Source of the DNA: Rhizorhabdus wittichii RW1 | GTDB taxonomy: Bacteria; Pseudomonadota; Alphaproteobacteria; Sphingomonadales; Sphingomonadaceae | Direction of reading: 5' to 3' | Length of the DNA stretch: 64,000 nucleotides | NCBI GenBank assembly: GCA_000016765.1 | Contig: CP000699.1 | Location: 4,777,501 to 4,841,500 of the forward strand | Shown: piece by piece, positions 28,750 to 37,056 of the stretch | Layout of the letters: each line of letters opens with the position of its first letter | Position numbering within the stretch: the stretch's first letter is position 1 | The notes under the pieces: generated by a model | Told to the model about the DNA's origin: nothing | What the model saw: the letters and a program-made list of their open reading frames with translations, nothing else | The model's database searches: none | Translations under genes and position numbers: made by a program

Positions 28750-30022
28750 CGAAGAACTGCTGGAACGGCGCCAGCGCGTGCTGGGGCGCAACGCGCCGCT
28801 GTTCTACGAGCGGCCGGTCCACCTGGTCAAAGGCAAGGGCGTCTGGGTGACCGACGCCGACGGACGCGACTATCTGGACGTCTACAACAATGTCCCCTGC
28901 GTCGGCCATTGCCACCCGCATGTCGTCGAGGCGATCGCTACCCAGGCGGGCATCCTCAACATCCACACGCGCTACCTCCACGAGACGGTGGTCCGCTATG
29001 CCGAGCGGCTGACGGCGACCTTCGACGCGTCGCTGAACAGCGCGGTGTTCACCTGCTCGGGCACCGAATCCAACGAGCTGGCGCTGCGCATGGCGCGCTT
29101 CCGCACCGGCGGCGAGGGCGTGATCGTCAGCGACTTCTGCTACCACGGCAATTCGAAGATGGTCGCCGAGCTGACGACCTGCTTCCCGGTGCCCGAACCC
29201 TTCCCGGCCTATGCCCGCAAGGTGCCGGTGCCCGATCCCTATCGCGACCGGCAGGGGATGAGCGACGAGCAGCTCGCCGATCATTTCGCGGCCAAGGTGG
29301 CGGAGGCGGTCGCCTCGTTGCAGGCGGCGGGGATCAAGGTCGCGGCGCTGCTGATCGACACGCTGTTCGCCAATGAGGGCCTGCCCGAACTGGTGCCCGG
29401 CTATGCCGCCAAGGCGGTGGAGATCGTCCGCAAGGCGGGCGGGCTGTTCATCTGCGACGAGGTCCAGGCGGGCTTCGGCCGCACCGGCGACGCGATGTGG
29501 GGCCACCAGCTCAACGGCGTCATCCCCGACATCGTCACGCTGGGCAAGCCGATGGGCAACGGCCATCCGCTCGCCGGGGTGATCACCTCGTCCGACCTGG
29601 TCGACGAATTCGGCAAGGTGGCCAACTACTTCAACACCTTCGGCGGCAATCCGGTGTCGGCGGCCGCGGGCATGGCGGTGCTCGACGTGCTCGAAGGCGA
29701 AAAGCTGCTCGAAAATGCCCGGACGACGGGCGCCTATGTCCGCGCCGGGCTCGAACGGCTGAAGGACAAGCATGCGATCGTCGGCAATGTCCGCGGCAGC
29801 GGCCTCTTCTTTGGGCTCGACCTCGTCCATGACGATGCCGACCGCTCGCCCGCCACGGCGGAATGCAAGCGGCTGATCAACCTGATGCGCGATCGCGGCG
29901 TGCTGATCAGCCGGATCGGCCGCTACGACAACATCCTGAAGATGCGGCCGCCGATGGTGTTCGCGAAGGAGCATGCCGACATCCTGCTGTCGACGCTCGA
30001 CGATGCGCTGCAGGCGCTGTGA
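28739..30022 (+). CDS. class-III PLP enzyme, ethanolamine-phosphate phospho-lyase-like
   Basis: A 427-residue class III aminotransferase-fold enzyme. The N-terminal GRDYLDVYNNVPCVGHCHPHVVEA closely resembles the ETNPPL/PHYKPL (AGXT2L) phospho-lyase branch. PLP-binding features are CSGTESNELALR, FICDEVQAGFGRTG and the PLP lysine in VTLGKPMGNGHPLAG. Phospho-lyases of this branch split phosphoethanolamine or phosphohydroxylysine into an aldehyde, ammonia and phosphate. A kinase gene follows after 11 bp, which is what such a route needs. Ordinary transamination cannot be excluded from sequence alone. Confidence 0.85.
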   Translation: MLPDEELLERRQRVLGRNAPLFYERPVHLVKGKGVWVTDADGRDYLDVYNNVPCVGHCHPHVVEAIATQAGILNIHTRYLHETVVRYAERLTATFDASLNSAVFTCSGTESNELALRMARFRTGGEGVIVSDFCYHGNSKMVAELTTCFPVPEPFPAYARKVPVPDPYRDRQGMSDEQLADHFAAKVAEAVASLQAAGIKVAALLIDTLFANEGLPELVPGYAAKAVEIVRKAGGLFICDEVQAGFGRTGDAMWGHQLNGVIPDIVTLGKPMGNGHPLAGVITSSDLVDEFGKVANYFNTFGGNPVSAAAGMAVLDVLEGEKLLENARTTGAYVRAGLERLKDKHAIVGNVRGSGLFFGLDLVHDDADRSPATAECKRLINLMRDRGVLISRIGRYDNILKMRPPMVFAKEHADILLSTLDDALQAL

Positions 30023-30033
30023 GGGGAGTGACC

Positions 30034-31077
30034 GTGTCCGATTTCTACCGTTTGAGCGATGAGGAACAGGCCGTCCGCCTGACCGAGCTGGCGCGCGTCG
30101 CGTTGCAGCGTTGGCCGGGCGACTATAGCGCGGTCACGCTGATCAAATATCGCGAGAACGCGGTCTTCTCGGCGCTGGGCTCGGACGGCCGCAAGGTCGC
30201 GGTGCGCGTCCACCGTCATGCCTATCATAGCGACGATGCGCTGCGGTCCGAACTGCAATGGATGCAGGCGCTGGGCCGCGACGGGATCGAGGTGCCGCCG
30301 ATCATCCCGACCAGCGACGGAGACATCTTCGCCATCGTCGCCGTGCCGGGGGTTCCCGAGCCGCGCCAGGTCGATGTGCTCGGCTGGATGGCGGGCGTGC
30401 CGGCGGGATCGTCCGAGGAGGGGCTGGAGGCCGACGAGGACGGCGCGGAGCGGCTGTTCTTCGGCGCCGGCGCGCTGGCCGCGCGGATGCACGACCAGGT
30501 CAAGGCGATGGCCCTTCCCGAGGGATTCACCCGCCATGCCTGGGACGATGACGGGCTGATCGGCGCGGACCCCTTCTGGGGGCGCTTCTGGGAACTGGAG
30601 CAGCTCACCGCCGAGCAGCACGACCTGCTCCAGCAGGCCCGCGCGAGCGCGCGCGACGACCTCGCCGCGTTCGGCAAGCATGCCGACAATTACGGCCTGA
30701 TCCACGCCGATTTCGTGCCCGAGAACCTGCTGGTCGAGGACGGACGGCTGAAGCTGATCGACTTCGACGACGGCGGCTATGGCTGGCACATGTTCGACCT
30801 CGCGACCGCGCTCTACTTCAACCTCGACCACCCGGCCTACGACCGGATGGAGCGGGCACTGTTCGAGGGCTATCGCTCGGTCCGCGCGCTGCCCGACGCC
30901 GACGGCGCGCTGCTGCCGCTGTTCATGTTCCTGCGCAGCACCACCTATCTCGGCTGGGTGCAGACCCGGCCCGAGACGCAGACGGCGAAGGAGCTCGGGC
31001 CGATGCTGATCGAGCGCGCCTGCCTCGTCGCCCGGCGCTATCTCGACGATCGGGCGCAGGCCGGCGTGGCGGCATGA
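30034..31077 (+). CDS. APH-type small-molecule kinase
   Basis: A 347-residue phosphotransferase of the aminoglycoside-phosphotransferase/choline-kinase fold. The catalytic loop is YGLIHADFVPENLLVED (H-x-D-x4-N) and the metal aspartate lies in LKLIDFDDGGYGWHMFDLA. Relatives include hydroxylysine kinase and homoserine kinase II. I chose the GTG at 30034 because AGGGGA precedes it at normal spacing; the frame is open further upstream inside the previous gene. Placed between a phospho-lyase-like enzyme and its regulator, it probably phosphorylates an amino alcohol or hydroxy amino acid for the lyase. Antibiotic resistance is unlikely in this context. Confidence 0.83.
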   Translation: MSDFYRLSDEEQAVRLTELARVALQRWPGDYSAVTLIKYRENAVFSALGSDGRKVAVRVHRHAYHSDDALRSELQWMQALGRDGIEVPPIIPTSDGDIFAIVAVPGVPEPRQVDVLGWMAGVPAGSSEEGLEADEDGAERLFFGAGALAARMHDQVKAMALPEGFTRHAWDDDGLIGADPFWGRFWELEQLTAEQHDLLQQARASARDDLAAFGKHADNYGLIHADFVPENLLVEDGRLKLIDFDDGGYGWHMFDLATALYFNLDHPAYDRMERALFEGYRSVRALPDADGALLPLFMFLRSTTYLGWVQTRPETQTAKELGPMLIERACLVARRYLDDRAQAGVAA

Positions 31078-31706
31078 CGGCGGAGGCGGGCCGGCCGGTC
31101 GCGATGCAGGCGCGCGGGCGCAAGCGGCGCGAGGCGCTGCTCGCCGCCGCCCGCGAGCTGCTGGCGGAGCGCGAGAGCAGCCAGATCACGCTGGCCGACA
31201 TCGCCGCGCGGGCCGAGGTCTCGAAGAGCTCCGCCTATCATTTCTACACCGACGCGATCGAGCTGTTCGTCGAACTGGTCTCGCTGCTCGACGGCGAGTT
31301 CCAGCAGGCGATCGCGCGCCCGGTGGCGCAGGTCGCCGACTGGGAAGAGCTGATGGGCATCGTGATCGATCGCGCCGCCGGCTATTTCGAGGACAATCCG
31401 GCCGCGCAGCAACTGATGCTCTCGTCGCAGACCCCGCCCGCGATCAAGCGCTACAGCCGCCGCGCGGACGTCGACACCAGCCGGCTGATCGAGAGCCTGA
31501 TCGACGCGCATTTCGTGCTGCCCGACCTTCCCGACCGCAGCCGCATCTTCTTCTACGCGATCGAGGCGGCCGACCTGATGTTCGGCCTGTCGCTGTTCGA
31601 GCGCGGCGCGTTGCTGCGCGAGATGGTCGACGAGGCGAAGCGGATGAGCTGCGCCTATCTGGGGCTCTACATCCCCCGTCACCTGCCGCGGCGGGAAAGC
31701 GCATAG
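31074..31706 (+). CDS. TetR-family regulator
   Basis: A 210-residue TetR-type regulator with an N-terminal helix-turn-helix (about residues 17-65: ITLADIAARAEVSKSSAYHFY) and a C-terminal ligand domain. It overlaps the kinase gene by 4 bp and closes the MFS-APC-PLP enzyme-kinase operon, so it most likely senses the substrate and represses the operon through the short palindrome at 26226-26239. Confidence 0.88.
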   Translation: MTAEAGRPVAMQARGRKRREALLAAARELLAERESSQITLADIAARAEVSKSSAYHFYTDAIELFVELVSLLDGEFQQAIARPVAQVADWEELMGIVIDRAAGYFEDNPAAQQLMLSSQTPPAIKRYSRRADVDTSRLIESLIDAHFVLPDLPDRSRIFFYAIEAADLMFGLSLFERGALLREMVDEAKRMSCAYLGLYIPRHLPRRESA

Positions 31707-31833
31707 AAGGGCCGCGGCCGATCGCGCCATCGAAACGCCGATGACCCGGCCCGCGTTCGCGGCTAAAGGCTTGGCCGATAATATGAACGGTCGAGGGTCT
31801 GATGGTCGTGGTGCTTTTCCGGGTGGGCGCGTG

Positions 31834-33222
31834 ATGGCGGCGAAAAGCGAGCGCATCGCGCCGGTCGCGGACCAGGCGATCAGCGTCACCGACCTGTTCA
31901 CGATCGGCGTCGGGCCGTCGAGTTCGCACACCGTCGGGCCGATGCGGGCGGCGAAGGATTTCGCCGAGCGCGCGGTCGCGATGGGGCCGGTGATCCGGGT
32001 CCGGTGCGAGTTGTTCGGATCGCTGGCGCTGACCGGCCTCGGCCATGCGACCGACGTCGCGATCCTGCTGGGGCTGGCCGGCGAGACGCCGGAAACGGTC
32101 GATCCCGACCAGATCCAGGCCAAGGCGGCGGCGATCCGCACGGGCAAGGCGCTGCCGCTCGACGGCGGGGCGGCGATCCCGTTCGACGAGGCGACCGACC
32201 TGCTGTTCCTGCGCGGCAAGTTCCTGGCCGGACACGCCAATGCGATGCGCTTCACCGCCTTCCGCGCCGACGGCGGCGAGGAGCAGGCGACCTATTTCTC
32301 GATCGGCGGCGGCGCGATCCTGCGCGAGGGCGATCCGGTGCGCAGCGCCAATGTCGCGCTGCGCCATCCCTTCTCCTCGGCGGCCGAGCTGCTCGCGGTC
32401 GGCGAGGCGGAGGGCCTGTCGATTGGCGAGGTCGTCGCGGCGAACGAGGAGGCGTGGCGATCGCCGGGTGAGACCGACGCCTTCCTGGCCAAGGTGCGCG
32501 CCGCGATGCTCGCCTGCATCGCGCGCGGGCTGAAGGGGGAGGGGGTGCTGCCCGGCGGTCTCAACGTCCGCCGCCGCGCCAAGGCGGTCCACGACGCGCT
32601 GGTCCAGCGCGGCCCGCGCGTCGACCCGTCGACGGTGTTCGAATGGGTCAGCCTGTGGGCGCTCGCGGTCAACGAGGAGAATGCGGCCGGCGGCCGGGTG
32701 GTGACCGCGCCGACCAATGGCGCGGCGGGCGTGCTGCCGGCGGTGCTCAACTATTATGAGGTGTTCGTCCCCGGCGCGACGGCGGCGGGCAGCCGGCTGT
32801 TCCTGCTGACGGCCTCGGCGATCGGCTTCCTCTACAAGAAGCGCGCCTCGATCTCGGCGGCGGAGATGGGGTGCCAGGGCGAGGTCGGCGTCGCCTGCTC
32901 GATGGCCGCCGCCGCCCTCGCGGCGGCGCTGGGCGCGAGCAACGCCCAGATCGAGAATGCCGCCGAGATCGGCATGGAGCATAATCTGGGCCTGACCTGC
33001 GATCCGATCGGCGGGCTCGTCCAGGTGCCGTGCATCGAGCGCAACACGATGGGCGCGATCAAGGCGATCAACGCCGCCTATCTGGCGCTGCACGGCGACG
33101 GCCGCCATGTCGTCAGCCTCGACGCGGTGATCGAGACGATGCGCCAGACCGGCGTCGACATGCGATCCAAATATAAGGAAACCAGCCTCGGCGGCCTGGC
33201 GGTGAACGTCGTCGAATGCTGA
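31834..33222 (+). CDS. sdaA: L-serine ammonia-lyase, iron-sulfur type
   Basis: A 462-residue L-serine dehydratase of the single-chain iron-sulfur type, which turns L-serine into pyruvate and ammonia. It begins with the beta domain [21 protein letters not shown] and carries the alpha-domain cluster cysteines, seen in [14 protein letters not shown] and [18 protein letters not shown]. The length matches SdaA. The ATG at 31834 (or the GTG at 31831) follows GGGTGGG; the frame runs back to 31741 without need. It lies 127 bp after the TetR gene. It may stand alone or add a step to the amino-compound pathway upstream. Confidence 0.93.
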   Translation: MAAKSERIAPVADQAISVTDLFTIGVGPSSSHTVGPMRAAKDFAERAVAMGPVIRVRCELFGSLALTGLGHATDVAILLGLAGETPETVDPDQIQAKAAAIRTGKALPLDGGAAIPFDEATDLLFLRGKFLAGHANAMRFTAFRADGGEEQATYFSIGGGAILREGDPVRSANVALRHPFSSAAELLAVGEAEGLSIGEVVAANEEAWRSPGETDAFLAKVRAAMLACIARGLKGEGVLPGGLNVRRRAKAVHDALVQRGPRVDPSTVFEWVSLWALAVNEENAAGGRVVTAPTNGAAGVLPAVLNYYEVFVPGATAAGSRLFLLTASAIGFLYKKRASISAAEMGCQGEVGVACSMAAAALAAALGASNAQIENAAEIGMEHNLGLTCDPIGGLVQVPCIERNTMGAIKAINAAYLALHGDGRHVVSLDAVIETMRQTGVDMRSKYKETSLGGLAVNVVEC

Positions 33223-33419
33223 GCCCCGCCGATCGGCGCGGCTGACCAATCCCCCCTTGCGATCGACGCTGCCGACCGGCCGGAAATGTAACCGGTTCGG
33301 GTGAATTGTGACGCGCGGCGCAACCAGTCACCAATATCGGCGCGACGACATTCGGGTTCGGCGGGGTCAGGGAGGCCCGCCGTCCGGATGCCGGTTCCAA
33401 CGACAAAGGGGAGGAAACC

Positions 33420-35690
33420 ATGAACGGCACATCGCAGCTCCGGCTGGCCGCCAGCATCAGCATCGCCGCGCTCGCGCTGGCCACCGCGTCGGCCGCCGCC
33501 GCCCAGCAGGCCGCCGACGACGGCGCCGGCATCCAGGAGATCGTCGTCACCGCGCAGAAGCGCCAGCAGTCGGGGCAGGATGTCGGCATCGCGTTGTCGG
33601 TGGTCTCCGCCGACGCGCTCGCCCAGCGCAACGTCACTTCGGTCACCGACCTGACCGGGCTGGTGCCGAACGTGCAGGCCAATTTCGGCGCGGGGCAGGT
33701 GGCGTTCAACGTGCGCGGCATCGGCACCAACGAGTTCTCCGCCAATTTCGACTCGCCGGTCGCGCTCAACGTCGACGAGGTCTATCTGTCGAAGAACTTC
33801 ATGAGCGGCCTGCTGCTGTTCGACATCGACCGGGTCGAGGCGCTGAAGGGGCCGCAGGGCACGCTGTTCGGGCGCAACGCCACCGGCGGCACCGTCAACT
33901 TCTTCACGCGCGGGCCGACCGACGACCTCGCGGCGGGCGGCACGATCAGTTACGACAATTATCAGACGATCCGGGCCGAGGCCTATGTGTCGGGCCCGCT
34001 CGGCGCCGGCCTGTCGGCGCGGCTGTCGGGCATGGTGGTCGACCAGAACAAGGGCACCTACCGCAACCTGACGCTCGGCCGGCGCGAGGGCTTCGAGAAG
34101 AAATGGGCGCTGCGCGGCCAGCTCAAATGGACCGACGGCGTCACCACCGCGCTGCTCTCGATCACCGGCGGACGCCAGCGCGGCGAGCTGTCGCCCTATG
34201 AGGGCGTCGGCGTCTTCACCCCCGCCTCGGTCGCGGCGGGCGCGCCGGCGTTCTGCGCACCCTATCTGAACGGCACGGTGCGCGGCGATACCGCCGGATG
34301 CGTGCGCGGCACCGATGGCGGCTATCCGGGCGATCGCGATCCCTATACCTCGACCAACGACCTGACCCACAAAGTCCGCAACGAGAGCCTGGGCGCGACC
34401 CTGCGCATCGAGCACGACTTCGGCGCGAGCATGCTGACCTCGCTCACCAGCTACCAGTTCGCGCGGCGCCGGCAGCTCGAGGATTCGGACGGCAGCCCGG
34501 TCCGCACGATCGACGTGCAATATGACAACCGCATCCGCCAGATCAGCCAGGAGATCCGCCTGTCGTCGACCGGATCAGGGCCGTGGAGCTATGTCGTCGG
34601 CGGCTATTACGAGCATGACGGCTATCGCAACGGCGATTACCTGTTCATTGGCGCGGGGGCGGCGCCCGGCTATTACAGCCCCTTCACCCAGAAGGTCGAC
34701 GCGCTCGCCGCCTTCTTCCACAACAATGTCGCGCTGACCGACACGCTCGGGCTGGTCGCCGGAGTCCGCTACTCGCGCGAGCGGGTGTCGTTCGACGGCG
34801 GCACCTTCGCCGCGACCGGGCTGGCCGGCACGCCCTTCCGCCCGACCGCGCTGGTCGCGCCGCTGTCGGCGGCCGACACCAGCCGCAAGGACGACGACGC
34901 GACCTTCAAGGCAGGCGTCGAATGGAAGCCCCGCCTGTCGTCGGAGCTGATCGACAAGCTGCTGATCTACGCGAACGTCTCGACCGGCTTCCGGTCGGGA
35001 TCGTTCAACGGCGAGTTCGCCGCGTCGCAGGCGGCGCTGACCTCGCTCGCCCCCGAGAAGATCACCGCCTATGAGGCGGGCTTCAAGTCGAGCCTGGCGG
35101 ACCGCACCGTCCAGTTCAACGCCTCGGTCTTCCACTACAAGTTCACCGACGGCTTCATCAATGTCGACAGCGCGACCTCGCCGGTGCCGGTGACGATCAA
35201 CGCGGCCGGCATCTCCAGCTATGGCATCGAGGCGGACCTGCTGTGGCGGCCGATCCGGCAGCTCACGCTGAGCATGGGTGGCGGCTGGCTCGACTCGAAG
35301 ATCGACAGCGACGTCACGGTCAACGGCCGGAGCCTGAAGGACGCGCGCACCATCCAGTCGCCACGCTGGACCTACAATGTCCAGGGCAGCTTCACCCAGC
35401 CGGTCGGCAACGGCCTGTCGGTCGTGCTCTCGGGCGACGCCAATTACCGCTCGTCGCAATATTATGAGGTGACCAACTCGATCAACAGCCGCGAGCCGGG
35501 CTATTGGATCGTCAACGGTCGCATCGCCCTGAACGGGCCCGACGACCGCTGGTCGATCGCGCTGTTCGGCAAGAACCTGACCAGGACGGTCTATCGCACC
35601 TATGTCAACGACCTGCCCGATTTCGGTTGGCTGCTGAACATCTACGGCCAGCCGCGCACCTATGGCCTGTCGGCCTCCTTCAAGCTGTGA
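33420..35690 (+). CDS. TonB-dependent outer-membrane receptor
   Basis: A complete 756-residue receptor with a signal peptide (MNGTSQLRLAASISIAAL, cut near AAAQQA), TonB box region EIVVTAQKRQQSGQDVG, plug signature VEALKGPQGTLFGRNATGG and a barrel ending TYGLSASFKL. The ATG follows AAAGGGGAGG. An extracellular loop has a cysteine pair around PAFCAPYLNG and AGCVRGTDGG. It is followed 8 bp later by a LuxR-type regulator and then both subunits of a dimethylformamidase-like enzyme, so it probably imports an amide substrate of that enzyme (inference). Confidence 0.95.
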   Translation: MNGTSQLRLAASISIAALALATASAAAAQQAADDGAGIQEIVVTAQKRQQSGQDVGIALSVVSADALAQRNVTSVTDLTGLVPNVQANFGAGQVAFNVRGIGTNEFSANFDSPVALNVDEVYLSKNFMSGLLLFDIDRVEALKGPQGTLFGRNATGGTVNFFTRGPTDDLAAGGTISYDNYQTIRAEAYVSGPLGAGLSARLSGMVVDQNKGTYRNLTLGRREGFEKKWALRGQLKWTDGVTTALLSITGGRQRGELSPYEGVGVFTPASVAAGAPAFCAPYLNGTVRGDTAGCVRGTDGGYPGDRDPYTSTNDLTHKVRNESLGATLRIEHDFGASMLTSLTSYQFARRRQLEDSDGSPVRTIDVQYDNRIRQISQEIRLSSTGSGPWSYVVGGYYEHDGYRNGDYLFIGAGAAPGYYSPFTQKVDALAAFFHNNVALTDTLGLVAGVRYSRERVSFDGGTFAATGLAGTPFRPTALVAPLSAADTSRKDDDATFKAGVEWKPRLSSELIDKLLIYANVSTGFRSGSFNGEFAASQAALTSLAPEKITAYEAGFKSSLADRTVQFNASVFHYKFTDGFINVDSATSPVPVTINAAGISSYGIEADLLWRPIRQLTLSMGGGWLDSKIDSDVTVNGRSLKDARTIQSPRWTYNVQGSFTQPVGNGLSVVLSGDANYRSSQYYEVTNSINSREPGYWIVNGRIALNGPDDRWSIALFGKNLTRTVYRTYVNDLPDFGWLLNIYGQPRTYGLSASFKL

Positions 35691-35698
35691 GGACGAAG

Positions 35699-36604
35699 AT
35701 GCACGATCGCCAGGACGGCGCCCTCGGCGCACCCCAACAAGCCGGCTATGCACCGGGCCGCCGAGCGATTAGCATGGCGGGCCAGTCGTTCCACCGGATC
35801 AGGGATTGCGGACGCGCCAGCACGATGAGCGGAAACCCCTCGGCCTTCGACGCGAACGGGATGCAGATGGCGGCGTTCAGCAGCCTCGTCGTCGGGCTCG
35901 AGGCGTCGCGGTCGATGGACGAGGCGATGGACGTGCTGCACGGCGCGATCCTGGAACTGGGCTTTCCACGGGTCGTCTATGGCTGCGTGTCGATCGCGCA
36001 CCTGCCGAGCGGGACCTGGGTGCCTGCGCCGTTGCAGGTGCGCGGCTTTCCCGACCGCTGGGATCGCGACTGGCCCCGGCACCGCGCGCATGATCCCTAT
36101 GCGCACACCGCCTTCCTGAAGATGGAGAGCACCAACTGGACGGTGGTGCAGAACAATGCCGACTTGCTCGATCCGGCGCAGGTCGACTGCATCAGCTACA
36201 TCAACGACCTGGGGCTCAACCCGGGGCTGACGGTGCCGCTGTTCATCCCCGGCCATCATTACGGCTTCATCACCGCTGTCGGTGATGGCGGACTGGATGG
36301 CTGGGACGCGGCCGCCGACCGGGCGGGGCCGACGCTGGCGATGATCGCCAATTATTTCGACAATTTCGCGATCCGCCGCTTCGGCGGTCCGCCGAAGGAA
36401 AGCCAGAGCCTCAGCAAGCGCGAGCTCGAATGCCTGACCTGGTCGGCTCGGGGCAAGACGGTGGAGGACATCGCCGTCATCCTCGACCTGTCCGCCGACA
36501 CGGTGCGGGTCTACCTCAAGCGGGTCAACCAGAAGCTCGACGCGGTCAACCGTTCGCATGCCGTCGCCAAGGCGATGTGCCTGGGGATGATCGACATCTC
36601 CTGA
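35699..36604 (+). CDS. LuxR-type regulator with autoinducer-binding-like domain
   Basis: The C-terminus is a LuxR/GerE helix-turn-helix (SKRELECLTWSARGKTVEDI, then ILDLSADTVRVYLKRVNQKL). The N-terminal part (GFPRVVYGCVSIAH, then FPDRWDRDWPRHRAHDPYA) matches the acyl-homoserine-lactone-type domain, including the W and D-P-Y positions. No luxI-like synthase is nearby, so it is a solo regulator that may sense a nutrient or an outside signal. The ATG at 35699 follows GAGG six bases away and sits 8 bp after the receptor stop. However, residues before the ATG at 35825 have poor codon use, so 35825 (259 residues) is a real alternative. Confidence 0.87.
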   Translation: MHDRQDGALGAPQQAGYAPGRRAISMAGQSFHRIRDCGRASTMSGNPSAFDANGMQMAAFSSLVVGLEASRSMDEAMDVLHGAILELGFPRVVYGCVSIAHLPSGTWVPAPLQVRGFPDRWDRDWPRHRAHDPYAHTAFLKMESTNWTVVQNNADLLDPAQVDCISYINDLGLNPGLTVPLFIPGHHYGFITAVGDGGLDGWDAAADRAGPTLAMIANYFDNFAIRRFGGPPKESQSLSKRELECLTWSARGKTVEDIAVILDLSADTVRVYLKRVNQKLDAVNRSHAVAKAMCLGMIDIS

Positions 36605-36692
36605 TCCGGGCGCGCCGCCCGACCACCCACCCGCCAGCATCGCGCTTCGACCGGTCCCGCCGGCCGATCCCGCGCGCCTTCGGAGCCCATCG

Positions 36693-37052
36693 ATGGACTA
36701 TCCCTTCGCCGCCACCGACCGCCATCTCGATTACCATGCCGAGTTCGACCGCCGCATGCGCCGGCACCTGCGCACCCTGGTCAGCGACGCGGTGATCGAG
36801 GAACATCGCCGCAAGCCGCTCGGCCAGCACAGCGACGCGCTCGACCGGTTGCTCAACTATTTCCGGCGCGGCGGCATGGCGGGGAAGCTCGGCCTCTACC
36901 AGCCCGATCCGGCGGTGCCGTCCTACCGGATCGTGCGCTTCTCCGGCAAGCGGGGGGCGCCGTCGGTGATCGAGGCCGAAGCCCATGGCTCGCTCGACGA
37001 AGCCTATCACGCGGTCTTCCTGCGCCGCATCGACGATCTTCTGGAGCGCTGA
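36693..37052 (+). CDS. N,N-dimethylformamidase-like small (alpha) subunit
   Basis: A 119-residue basic protein starting MDYPFAATDRHLDYHAEFDR and containing LLNYFRRGGMAGKLGLYQPD and ending IDDLLER. Its size and its position 4 bp before the large subunit match the small subunit (about 132 residues) of dimethylformamidase, which caps the large chain. The ATG follows GGAG. I recognise it mainly by context and size; alone it would be called hypothetical. Confidence 0.72.
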   Translation: MDYPFAATDRHLDYHAEFDRRMRRHLRTLVSDAVIEEHRRKPLGQHSDALDRLLNYFRRGGMAGKLGLYQPDPAVPSYRIVRFSGKRGAPSVIEAEAHGSLDEAYHAVFLRRIDDLLER

Positions 37053-37056
37053 GACG

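Noticed and set aside
30034-31077. APH-type kinase as an aminoglycoside resistance gene
   Set aside because: It sits in an operon with a phospho-lyase-like PLP enzyme and amine permease, which fits metabolic kinases of the same fold.
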